A stretch of 64,000 nt of DNA, taken from NCBI RefSeq assembly GCF_040253615.1, contig NZ_JBEJGY010000004.1:6014001-6078000 (forward strand). Reading direction: 5' to 3'. Position numbers and translations under genes: made by a program. Under the pieces are notes generated by a model that did no database searches, was not told the origin of the DNA, and worked only from the letters and a program-made list of their open reading frames with translations. The DNA is from Streptomyces sp. Edi4 (lineage in GTDB: Bacteria; Actinomycetota; Actinomycetes; Streptomycetales; Streptomycetaceae). The first letter of the stretch is position 1, and each line of letters opens with the position of its first letter. Shown piece by piece: positions 41,394 to 49,801 of the stretch.

Positions 41394-43238
41394 CTACTCA
41401 CGGTCGTCGGCGCCGGCGCGGCGGCGCAGAACCACCCACGCTCCGAGCCCCGCCAGGGCGACGGCCCCCGCCACGACGGCCAGGACGGCGCCCGCCGAGG
41501 GCCCGGCGCCGCGCCGCGCGACCGCGCCGGGCCCGGGGACCGCCGACCACCAGCTCCAGTAGCCGTCCTGCCCGTAGATGTTGCCCCCGGCCTCGGGCAT
41601 CGTCATGATCGACCGGATCTGGTCGGTGCGGTACGCCTCCACCGCGTTGGGGTACGCCATGACGTTGATGTACCCGGTGTCGTACAGGCGCGACTCCATC
41701 CGCCTGACCAGGTCCGCCCGCTTGGCGGTGTCGTACTCGGCCAACTGCTGCGCGTAGAGCTCGTCGAAGCGCCGGTCGCAGACGAAGTCGTCGGTCCGGC
41801 CGCTCACCGCCGCCGTCGCGGGCAGCGCGGCGCAGGTGTGGATGGACAGGACGTAGTCCGGGTCGGGGCTGACCGAGTAGCCATCGAGCGCCAGATCGTA
41901 CTCACCGGCCGCCCACGGGTCGCTGACGTTGTCGACGCAGTTCACCGTCAGGGCGACACCGAGCGCCCCCCACCACTCCTGGAGGTACTTGCTGATGGCC
42001 TTGTCGTTGGGGTCGACGGCGTGGCAGAGCAGCCGCAGGCCGAGCGCTCTGCCGTCCTTGCCGTGCCGCGCGCCGTCGGGCCCGCGCGGATAGCCCGCCG
42101 CGTCCAGCAGCGCGGCCGCGCGCGCCGGGTCGTACGCGATCCTCTGGCCGCCGGAGGGCCGCCAGAAGTACGCCCCGAACCGGGGCGGGATGTAGCCCTG
42201 GCCCTCGACGGCGTGGCCCTGGAAGACCTTGTCGACGATCATCGTGCGGTCGACGGCCGCGAACAGTGCCCGGCGCACCCTTTCGTCGAGCAGGGCCGGG
42301 TCGCCGTCGCCGAACCGTGTGCCGTCCCTGGAGCGCGCGCCCGGGTTGGTGGCCAGCGCGAGGAAGCGCCGGCCGGGCGCGTCATTGACCTTGATGCCCG
42401 GGGCGGAGGCGAGCGCGGTGGTCTGCGCGGGCGTCAGGCCGGAGACGAAGGATACCTCGCCCTTGCGCAGGGCCGCGACCGCCGCGTCGTTGTCCTTGTA
42501 GTACTTGAAGACCAGCTCGTCGAAGCGGGGAGCCCCCCGCCAGAAGCCCTTGTTCGGCCTGAGCCTGATGTACTGGTCGACCTTGTAGCCGGTCAGGACG
42601 AACGGCCCGGCGCCGACGACGGGGAAGCTCCGGTCGTTGTTGAACGTGGTGAAGTCGGCGACCTTGTTCCACACGTGCTCGGGCACGATCGGCACGTCGA
42701 GCGCGGTCATCGTCGCCTGGGGACGCGCCAGTTCGACGACGAGGGTGGCCGGGTCGGGCGCGGTGACCTTCTTGAAGTTCGCCACGAAGCTGCCGGTGGC
42801 GGTCGCCGCGCCCCGGTCCGTCATCATCTTCCCGAACGTCCAGGCCGCGTCCCGGGCAGTGACCGGCTGCCCGTCGGACCACCGGGAGCCGGCCCGGATG
42901 GTGTACGTCCACGTCAGTTTGTCCGGCGAGACCTTCCAGGAGGCCGCGAGGCCCGGGATCGCATGGCCGTCCCTCGGGTCGTACTCCGTCAGATACGGAT
43001 ACATCAGCCGGTGCACGCTGGTGCTGATCACCCGCTGGGCGAGGAAGGGGCTCAGGGAGTCGACGCTCTGCGAGACGGCGACGGTCAGCACCTTTTGCCC
43101 ACCCCCGGCCTCGTCGGCCGGGGCGCCCCGGGCGGCGAGCGGGGCCACCGCCATGAGCGCGAGGACGGCCGTGACGGAGGCGGGAAGGCGGGTCCTCGAC
43201 GGCCACCTTGTCCGGTGCGATGGAACTGTTCTTGCCAT
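41394..43238 (-). CDS. Peptide ABC transporter substrate-binding protein with C-terminal membrane anchor
   Basis: A 614-residue family-5 (DppA/OppA-type) binding protein that captures peptides for the importer. A signal peptide (VTAVLALMAVAPLAARGAPA) is followed by VLTVAVSQSVDSLSPFLAQR, the normal start of the fold, and later GLAASWKVSPDKLTWTYTIR. There is no lipobox cysteine. Instead the last 45 residues hold a hydrophobic helix (AGAVLAVVAGAVALAGLGAW) followed by basic residues. So the protein appears held by a C-terminal membrane anchor. First gene of the operon; ATG at 43238 with GAGG upstream. Confidence 0.88.
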   Translation of the reverse strand: MARTVPSHRTRWPSRTRLPASVTAVLALMAVAPLAARGAPADEAGGGQKVLTVAVSQSVDSLSPFLAQRVISTSVHRLMYPYLTEYDPRDGHAIPGLAASWKVSPDKLTWTYTIRAGSRWSDGQPVTARDAAWTFGKMMTDRGAATATGSFVANFKKVTAPDPATLVVELARPQATMTALDVPIVPEHVWNKVADFTTFNNDRSFPVVGAGPFVLTGYKVDQYIRLRPNKGFWRGAPRFDELVFKYYKDNDAAVAALRKGEVSFVSGLTPAQTTALASAPGIKVNDAPGRRFLALATNPGARSRDGTRFGDGDPALLDERVRRALFAAVDRTMIVDKVFQGHAVEGQGYIPPRFGAYFWRPSGGQRIAYDPARAAALLDAAGYPRGPDGARHGKDGRALGLRLLCHAVDPNDKAISKYLQEWWGALGVALTVNCVDNVSDPWAAGEYDLALDGYSVSPDPDYVLSIHTCAALPATAAVSGRTDDFVCDRRFDELYAQQLAEYDTAKRADLVRRMESRLYDTGYINVMAYPNAVEAYRTDQIRSIMTMPEAGGNIYGQDGYWSWWSAVPGPGAVARRGAGPSAGAVLAVVAGAVALAGLGAWVVLRRRAGADDRE

Positions 43239-43416
43239 GGACGGTGACCTCGCGTCATCACTCGCACGGAGAAGCAGGGTTGATCGCGGGCTGCGAGCTG
43301 GCGGGATCGTCGGTCGGGCCGCGCGTCGCGGCGGCGGGCGTGGGCGAAGATTTACCAGGGTGGTCTAGACGTGTCAACGATGCCTCGCGGGCCATTCGGG
43401 CTGCGAAAACACGGCA

Positions 43417-43444
43417 GGCCCGCACCGATCGCGCGGTGCGGGCC
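43417..43444 (-). terminator. Perfect hairpin after the EspI-like gene
   Basis: GGCCCGCACCG at 43417-43427 pairs perfectly over 11 bases with its complement at 43434-43444 around a six-base loop. It lies 75 bases beyond the stop of the minus-strand EspI-like gene and 180 bases before the start of the peptide transporter operon, separating the two units. Confidence 0.75.
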
Positions 43445-43518
43445 TTGGGTGCCCCTGGGTGTCCCTGGTGTTGCTGGGAGCCCTTGGGTGTCGCTGGGTG
43501 GCTCGGTCCTGCGGCGCC

Positions 43519-46500
43519 CTACTGCTGGGGCGCGGCGGGGGGCTGGGGCGCGGGGGGCGACTGCGGAGCGTGGCCGCCGTCTCCGTCCTGGCCGGGCCAC
43601 CCGGGCGGCGGTACGGTCCCCTGCGGCTGCGCGGGGTTGGGGAAGGGCTGGCCCGGCGCGGGCGGGCCCGGCGCGTACGGCTGACCCGGGTAGGGGTGCC
43701 CGGGCGCGGGCGCATGTGCGGCGTCCGGCGTCGGCTGGGGGCCGCCGGGCTGACCGGGGTGCGGCTGACCGGGGTGGAACTGCCCCGGATTCGGGAACGG
43801 CTGGCCCGGCTGCGGCTGACCCTGGCCGGGGAAGGGCTGGCCTTGTGCCGGGTAGGGCTGGCCCTGTGCCGGATAGGGCTGGCCCGGGAACGGCTGTCCC
43901 TGCTCCGGGCTGGTGAAGGGCTGGCCGGGCAACGGCTGGCCGGGCGCCGGCTGGCCCTGTGCGGGGTAGGGCTGGCCTTGTGCCGGGTAGGGCTGGCCCT
44001 GGGCCGGGTAGGGCTGGGTCTGCTCCGGGTGGGGCGCGCCCGGCGCACCCTGCTGACCCGGCATCGGCGGGGCCAGTCGCGGGGGCGGGTTGTGACCGTC
44101 GCCCGTCCACAGCCCTTGCTGCTGCTGCGCCCGTACGAAGTCCTCGGCCACCAGCGCCGAAAGGTTGAAGTACGCCTCCCGGGTCTTGGGCCGCATCATG
44201 TCGAGGTCCACCTCGGCGCCCGCCGCCAGGTGCTCGTCGAACGGCACCACGACAACACCCCGGCAGCGCGTCTGGAAGTGCTGCACGATGTCGTCCACCT
44301 TGATCATCTTGCCGGTCTCGCGGACCCCGGAGATGACGGTGAGGGAACGTTGCACGAGGTCGGCGTACCCGTGCGCGGAGAGCCAGTCGAGGGTGGTCGA
44401 CGCGCTGGAGGCGCCGTCCACGGACGGGGTCGAGATGATGATCAGCTGGTCCGCGAGGTCGAGCACGCCCCGCATCGCGGAGTAGAGCAGGCCCGTACCC
44501 GAGTCGGTGAGGATGATCGGGTACTGCTTGCCCAGGACATCTATCGCGCGCCGGTAGTCCTCGTCATTGAACGTCGTGGACACGGCGGGATCGACATCGT
44601 TCGCGATGATCTCGAGACCGGAGGGCGCCTGCGAGGTGAAGCGGCGGATGTCCATGTACGAGTTCAGGTACGGGATCGCCTGGACCAGGTCGCGAATGGT
44701 GGCCCCGGTCTCGCGGCGCACCCGGCGGCCGAGCGTGCCCGCGTCCGGGTTGGCGTCGATCGCAAGGATCTTGTCCTGCCGCTCGGTGGCCAGCGTCGCG
44801 CCGAGCGCGGTTGTCGTGGTCGTCTTGCCGACGCCGCCCTTGAGGGAGATGACCGCGATCCGGTAGCAGGACAGGACCGGCGTACGGATCAGATTGAGCT
44901 TCTGCTGCCGCTCGGCCTCCTCCTTCTTCGCGCCGAACTTGAAGCGCGCGGCGCCGGCGGCCGGGCCCCGGCTGCTCTTGGGCTTGGGCTTGTTGTTGCG
45001 CAGCAGCCGGTCGGAGGACAGCTCGACGGCGGCGGTGTACCCGAGCGGTGCGCCGGGCATCGACCGCTCACGCTGGTCGTGCGTCATGGGCGAGGGCCAC
45101 GCGGTCCCGGCCCGGGGGTCGACGGGCGGCGCGGCCTGCACCTGCGGCGGCAGCGCGCCGCTCTGCCCCTGCTGCGGCATGGCTCCGCTCTGCCCGGCCT
45201 GGCCCTGCTGGGGCACCTCACTCGGGGCGGTCTGGCCCTGCGCCGGCCCGGCCACGGGCTGCGCGGGGGTGCCTGACTGGACACCGGGGTGCGGGAAGCC
45301 GTAACCGCCTTGTACCACTTGGGCGTTGGGGCCGGGGGTGTTCGGCGGGGTGGCGCCTTGCTGGGGGAAGCCGTAGCCGCCGGGTGCGGCCTGGGGGTCG
45401 GGGGCGCCGGGCGGGGCGGTGGCCTGCTGGGGGAAGCCGTAGCCGCCTTGGGGTGCTTGGGGGGTCGGGGTGTTGGGCGGGGGAGTGGCCGGGTTCGGGA
45501 AGCCGTAACCGCCCTGCGGGGCGGGAGAGTTGGGGCCGCTCGGCGGGGTGGCGCCTTGCTGAGGGAAGCCGTAGCCGCCGGGTGCGGCCTGGGGGTTGGG
45601 GGCGCCGGGCGGGGCGGTGGCCTGCTGGGGGAAGCCGTAGCCGCCTTGGGGTGCTTGGGGGGTCGGGGTGTTCGGCACGGGCGTGGCCGGGTTCGGGAAG
45701 CCGTAACCGCCCTGCGGGGCCGGGGAGTTGGGATCGCTCGGCGGGTTCGCGCCCTGCTGGGGTGATCCGTACCCGTTCGGCTGCTGCGGCCACGCCGGAG
45801 CCTGGCCGGCCGCGTGGGCCGGGAAGGGGCCGGGCATGGGCTGCGGCTGACCCTGCCCCGGCCAGTGGGGCGCGGGGGCGGGCGCGGCGGCCTGGAACGC
45901 GGGCGGCAGCGGGGGCAGTCCGGGCTGCGGTCCCCGCGCGCCCGGGGCCCACGGCTGGTCGGTCGGGGCGGGGGGTGCGTCCTGGGGCTCCGAAACCGGG
46001 GCGTTCGACGGCGGGACGGCGTCCGAGGGCGCGGCGTCCGTGGTTGCGGCGTCCGACGGGACGGCGTCCTGCGGCACGGCGTCCTCCGGTACCGCGTCCG
46101 TGATCGGACGATCCTCGGCGGCGGGTGCCGCGTCGGAGGGGGCGGCATCCGTGACCGGCGTCGCGGCCGGGGCGTGCGCGGCTTCCTCCGGCACGGACGG
46201 CGTGTCCGCGAACGCCGTCGGGCCCGGGGCGTCCTGCGGTGCGGCATCGGTGACCCCGGCATCCGGAGCCGGGCCGTCGTCGGTGTCGGCGTCCGGCGTG
46301 GAGTCGGCGGGCGCCGCCGAGCCGCCTGTGGAGGTGTCGGCCTCGTCGGGGCCGGTTTCCGGCCGGTCGATGGGCGGCTCGGTTGCCTCGTCCGCGTCGG
46401 TTGACCGCACGGACGTACCGTCGAAGGGCCGGGTGGGGGCGCCATCGACTCCGTTCGCACCGGCCGGGCCCGTTACGTCATCGGCAGCCGCAGAGCCGGC

Positions 46501-47166
46501 GAAGTCTGCACGGTCTGTCGCGTCTGTCACGTCCGCCGGATCCGTCGCGGCAGGCGTGGCGGGCGTGGCCGCACCGCGGGCCACCTCGTCCGAAGCCCCC
46601 GCGTCCGGAGCCACCTCGCCCGGTCCCGTCGGCGCGTCCACGCGGGGCGCCGGAACTGACGGGGCGTCAGGGGTCGAGGCGGGGGCCTCGCCGCGTGCCG
46701 CCGCGGCCTGTGCCTCCAGCTGCGCGAACTCCCGCTTCAGCGCGGTGGGCGAGAAGCGCATCGTGGCGCCGCTCTCGATGTCGCCGCCGCCGAAGGCCTG
46801 GCCCTCGTCCGTGGGACGGCCCGCCCGGGGCGCGGCGGTGGGAAGCACCGGCGGAGGGAAGGCGGGCGCGGACGCCGGGGCGGGCGGCGGCGACGGGCTC
46901 CAGGTCGGCTGGAAACCGCCGGTCTCGGGCAGCCCCGGCACGTCGAGGGGCGCACCGCCGGGCGGCGGGGGCGGGAGCGGCGGGGCCCCTGCGCCGTCCG
47001 CCGGCCGCGCGGGGGCCGGGGGCGCGGTGTCCTGCGCACCCTGGGTGTACCAGGCGGGCGGGGTGTAGTCGATCGTGAACTCACCCGTGGTCTCGGGATC
47101 GGCGTCGGACCGATTCTCGTCGCGCGCGTTCCCGCCGGTGCGGAACTGGTCCTGGTCGCTGTTCAC
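43519..47166 (-). CDS. EspI-like MinD/ParA ATPase with Pro/Gln-rich repeats, T7SS-associated
   Basis: A 1215-residue protein. A ParA/MinD ATPase sits at about residues 760-1015: deviant Walker A KGGVGKTTT, LAIDANPDAGTLGRR and LTDSGTGLLYSAM. The N-terminal 700 residues are low-complexity, first acidic and Ala/Pro-rich, then with seven GGYGFP-containing units. The C-terminal 200 residues repeat Y-P-A-Q-G-Q-P. This layout matches EspI-type proteins of ESX loci, which are cytoplasmic regulators or partners of the secretion ATPase. The GTG at 47166 has AAGGAA upstream and is chosen over the ATG at 47220. Confidence 0.8.
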   Translation of the reverse strand: MNSDQDQFRTGGNARDENRSDADPETTGEFTIDYTPPAWYTQGAQDTAPPAPARPADGAGAPPLPPPPPGGAPLDVPGLPETGGFQPTWSPSPPPAPASAPAFPPPVLPTAAPRAGRPTDEGQAFGGGDIESGATMRFSPTALKREFAQLEAQAAAARGEAPASTPDAPSVPAPRVDAPTGPGEVAPDAGASDEVARGAATPATPAATDPADVTDATDRADFAGSAAADDVTGPAGANGVDGAPTRPFDGTSVRSTDADEATEPPIDRPETGPDEADTSTGGSAAPADSTPDADTDDGPAPDAGVTDAAPQDAPGPTAFADTPSVPEEAAHAPAATPVTDAAPSDAAPAAEDRPITDAVPEDAVPQDAVPSDAATTDAAPSDAVPPSNAPVSEPQDAPPAPTDQPWAPGARGPQPGLPPLPPAFQAAAPAPAPHWPGQGQPQPMPGPFPAHAAGQAPAWPQQPNGYGSPQQGANPPSDPNSPAPQGGYGFPNPATPVPNTPTPQAPQGGYGFPQQATAPPGAPNPQAAPGGYGFPQQGATPPSGPNSPAPQGGYGFPNPATPPPNTPTPQAPQGGYGFPQQATAPPGAPDPQAAPGGYGFPQQGATPPNTPGPNAQVVQGGYGFPHPGVQSGTPAQPVAGPAQGQTAPSEVPQQGQAGQSGAMPQQGQSGALPPQVQAAPPVDPRAGTAWPSPMTHDQRERSMPGAPLGYTAAVELSSDRLLRNNKPKPKSSRGPAAGAARFKFGAKKEEAERQQKLNLIRTPVLSCYRIAVISLKGGVGKTTTTTALGATLATERQDKILAIDANPDAGTLGRRVRRETGATIRDLVQAIPYLNSYMDIRRFTSQAPSGLEIIANDVDPAVSTTFNDEDYRRAIDVLGKQYPIILTDSGTGLLYSAMRGVLDLADQLIIISTPSVDGASSASTTLDWLSAHGYADLVQRSLTVISGVRETGKMIKVDDIVQHFQTRCRGVVVVPFDEHLAAGAEVDLDMMRPKTREAYFNLSALVAEDFVRAQQQQGLWTGDGHNPPPRLAPPMPGQQGAPGAPHPEQTQPYPAQGQPYPAQGQPYPAQGQPAPGQPLPGQPFTSPEQGQPFPGQPYPAQGQPYPAQGQPFPGQGQPQPGQPFPNPGQFHPGQPHPGQPGGPQPTPDAAHAPAPGHPYPGQPYAPGPPAPGQPFPNPAQPQGTVPPPGWPGQDGDGGHAPQSPPAPQPPAAPQQ
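45290..45740 (-). repeat. GGYGFP repeat array with a 198-bp higher-order duplication
   Basis: Seven units of about 65-70 bases, each coding for a GGYGFP(Q/N)-type segment, start near 45292, 45365, 45430, 45497, 45562, 45631 and 45697. The stretch beginning 45365 and the one beginning 45563 are nearly identical over about 140 bases, a 198-base (66-codon) duplication. Variation is mostly single bases. Confidence 0.8.
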
Positions 47167-47531
47167 CGGTTTCCTTTCGTTCGCCTGTGACCGGGTGTGG
47201 GCCGTGAGGTTCATTGGCATGTACGGGTGGGGGTGGGCGCCTCCGCGCGATGGGCGCGGAGCCGTGCGCGGTCACCCGCCCCGCCCACCGCGAACGCCGC
47301 GACACCCCTGAACGTGAGGAGACGTTCGGATGCCCCGCCCTCGCCGTGGAGTCCCTGCCCCCGGTCCGTCCCACCCTAATCGTCGTCAATAAGCCACGGC
47401 AGGCCCGGCCACCTCCAGCCGCTTTCCCTCTGGCCACCCGCGCCCCACAGGCGCCACCGAAGTGACCGGGCGGGGGCGGAACGTGGGGGCGAAAGGGTCA
47501 GATCAGGTCAACTCCCGCCCCGCGTCCCCTC
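47167..47531. promoter_or_regulatory. 365-bp gene-free leader of the EspI-like gene
   Basis: No gene is supported here. It separates the EspI-like gene from the unknown T7SS gene on the same strand and probably holds the former's promoter. A perfect inverted repeat, GAACGT-N6-ACGTTC, lies at 47310-47327 and could be a regulator site. On the minus strand a TAGGGT about 200 bases upstream of the start looks like a -10 box, but no -35 at suitable spacing was found. Confidence 0.4.
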
Positions 47532-48266
47532 TCAGTCGACCCTTCGGGCGTTCCCCAACAATCCGGTCTCGGTGTCGGTCGCCCGCGTCATGGTGAAGGA
47601 GCGGTCATGGTCGTTGCACCAGAGCGTCACGCCGTCGGCCAGCGTCGAGAGGGTGTCCCGCTCGGTCGGCGGCAGGCTCATGATGCGGCCGACCCGCTCG
47701 GCCTCGTCCGGCGAGACCCGCTGCACGCCGACGAGCCGCGCCTGGCGGATCAGCCGAGGAGCGACCGGGCTGACATAGGGAAGCAGCGTGAGCACCGCCT
47801 GCCAGGGCGCCGACACGACGCGCCCGCGCGGCGGACGCATGCCGCAGTCCCGCACCACGAGCACCGGTTCACCCGCCGACGGCCCGAGCGGGGGCACCCG
47901 GCCCACTTCGTGCACGGTCATGCCGCTCTGGCTGGCGATCGCGTGGGTCAGCCGTTCCCAGGCCTGCGGGCGGCCGGTCTCGACCGCGACCCGTACGCCC
48001 GTCGCCGCCGCCCGCAGCGCGAGCACCTGGGCCGTCCACAGACCGCCGATGAGCACGATGTCGTACGCGGTGGGTCTGCTCAGCCCGAGCACGGCGGGCC
48101 GACCCTCGGTGTCCACCCCGACGACCACTCCGTCGTCCCCGATCGGCAGCGCCAGCGCGTCCAGCTCCTCGACGGGCAGGGTGTGCCTGCGGTGGCGCGG
48201 CCCGATGAGACCGAAGCCGGCGCGCGGGCCGGGGCGCGAGGAGCGCGCCGATGTCGTCGCGGCCAT
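47532..48266 (-). CDS. Unknown protein encoded with EccE
   Basis: A 244-residue protein with no signal peptide or membrane helix. The segments DGVVVGVDTEGRPAVLGLSRPT and DIVLIGGLWTAQVLALRAAAT look like an alpha/beta fold, and GVTLWCNDHDRSFTMTRATDTE closes it. No known domain was recognised. The ATG shares one base with the eccE stop (TGATG), so the two are coupled, which points to a T7SS role. It could be a cytoplasmic subunit or ATPase-like relic. Confidence 0.65.
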   Translation of the reverse strand: MAATTSARSSRPGPRAGFGLIGPRHRRHTLPVEELDALALPIGDDGVVVGVDTEGRPAVLGLSRPTAYDIVLIGGLWTAQVLALRAAATGVRVAVETGRPQAWERLTHAIASQSGMTVHEVGRVPPLGPSAGEPVLVVRDCGMRPPRGRVVSAPWQAVLTLLPYVSPVAPRLIRQARLVGVQRVSPDEAERVGRIMSLPPTERDTLSTLADGVTLWCNDHDRSFTMTRATDTETGLLGNARRVD

Positions 48267-49618
48267 CAGCGGGCGCCTCCGAACGGCAGAGTGGCGAGCA
48301 TGCCGGGCAGCTGCTCGTGGTCCAGCGGCACGAGCTGGGCGCCCGCCTCGCGCGCGGCCCGCGCCAACGCCTCGCGGGAGGCGGCCAGTTCGGCCTCGCC
48401 CCGGCCGGTGACCCTGACGTGACCGCTGAGGGCGGCCTCCTGGCCTCCGGCGGGCGCGATGGTGAGGCTGAACGTGGTCGCGAGCGCGGGGACCGCCGTC
48501 AGGAGGGCCACCAGCTGCGGCAATCCGCCCGCTCCCGGGCCCGCCTGGATCCTCGGCCAGCGGCGCACCCAGTACGTGGTGTGCCTGCGGTTGTCGCAGC
48601 GCCAGGACCGCGTGGACTCCTCGGTACGCCGCTGCGGCTCGTCCGCCCGGCCCGCCTGCGCCGTGACCAGCGGATTGGCGCAGGCCGACGTGGCCACCGC
48701 GTCCGCCAGTTCCTCCTCGGTCAGCACCGTGGCGCGCAGGCCGGCGCCGGTCAGCCGGCTCGCCAGGTGCAGCGCGGTCCGCGCCACGCACTTCTGGGCG
48801 CCCACCATGCCACCGCCGCGCGCGGCCACCGCCTGGGGGCACAGCAGCGGGTCGAGCTTGAGGGCGATCCAGGTGATGCGGACGGCGGGCGAGGCGGTCT
48901 CGGCGTGCAGCGGCGCGTAGTTGGTGACCGCCACCGACTGCTGGGGCAGCCGCAGCGCCGGCGCCGGCTGGGTGTGCAGCACGATCTGCGCCGACTCCAG
49001 ACGGATGTCGTCCACCCGCAGCGCGTCACGCACCAGGCTCAGGGGGAGCGGGCGTTGGTCCCGGCCGGCCCGCAGCGCCGTCGCGTCCGATTCGACCTGG
49101 AGGACCACGGTGAGGAAACTCCCGTCGCCGACCATGCCGATGGGCCGCTGGTCCCGGTCGCCGTGGCTGTATGTGCGCAGCTCCGGGTCGCACTCCACGG
49201 CGGGCGCGAAGCCCGGCAGGGTGCCCGGCGGCACTTCGGCGCCGTCCGCGTACCGCCGGCGCGCGCGCAACGATCGGGCGGTGCCCAGCCATGCGGGCAG
49301 TGAGCGCCCGCGACGGCGCACCAGCGCGAGCAGCACGAGCACCCCGGCCACCGGCCCCGAGGCCACCAGGGCCATCGGGCCCACGACCCACGCGGCGAGC
49401 AGCAGGGCGGCCGCCGACTCGATCAGGACAAGTTGTTGCAGGCGAAACGAACCGAAGCGGCCGGAACGGGACTTGAGGCGGGGCGCGACCGTGACGAGGG
49501 CCGGCGGCCCCGGCTCCCCTGAAGCCCCCGCGACCGGCCGCGCACCTGTGGGCAAGCGGACCCCCGCACCGCTGCCGGGCGCACCGGAGCGCTCCCGCGT
49601 CCCTGTCGGCGAAACCAT
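48266..49618 (-). CDS. eccE: Type VII secretion protein EccE
   Basis: A 450-residue membrane component of the T7SS. Two adjacent hydrophobic helices lie at about residues 50-95 (LIESAAALLLAAWVVGPMAL and VASGPVAGVLVLLALV). The cytoplasmic or periplasmic domain follows, with YWVRRWP and LTIAPAGGQEAALSGHVRVT near the end, as in EccE proteins. The ATG at 49618 is preceded by a G-rich stretch; an upstream extension is Pro/Gly-rich and unlikely. It faces the divergent eccB gene over 183 bases. Confidence 0.8.
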   Translation of the reverse strand: MVSPTGTRERSGAPGSGAGVRLPTGARPVAGASGEPGPPALVTVAPRLKSRSGRFGSFRLQQLVLIESAAALLLAAWVVGPMALVASGPVAGVLVLLALVRRRGRSLPAWLGTARSLRARRRYADGAEVPPGTLPGFAPAVECDPELRTYSHGDRDQRPIGMVGDGSFLTVVLQVESDATALRAGRDQRPLPLSLVRDALRVDDIRLESAQIVLHTQPAPALRLPQQSVAVTNYAPLHAETASPAVRITWIALKLDPLLCPQAVAARGGGMVGAQKCVARTALHLASRLTGAGLRATVLTEEELADAVATSACANPLVTAQAGRADEPQRRTEESTRSWRCDNRRHTTYWVRRWPRIQAGPGAGGLPQLVALLTAVPALATTFSLTIAPAGGQEAALSGHVRVTGRGEAELAASREALARAAREAGAQLVPLDHEQLPGMLATLPFGGAR

Positions 49619-49801
49619 CCCGCACCCCCCGAACTCCCCGAAAGCCCCTGGCCGATAAGGCCCTTGAGGGCCCGTCCACCCTACCCGCCCCGGGCGTACG
49701 ATCACGTAACAGGCATAGTAGGGCGCCGGTCTGACAACGGGGGCGGGAGGCCGGGCGGCTCCTCCCGCTCCGCACGGGGACAACGGAGAACGCGGACACT
49801 C

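Noticed and set aside
40527..43247. 906-codon plus-strand open frame across the peptide transporter genes
   Set aside because: Antisense to genes with strong permease and binding-protein signatures; arises from high G/C.
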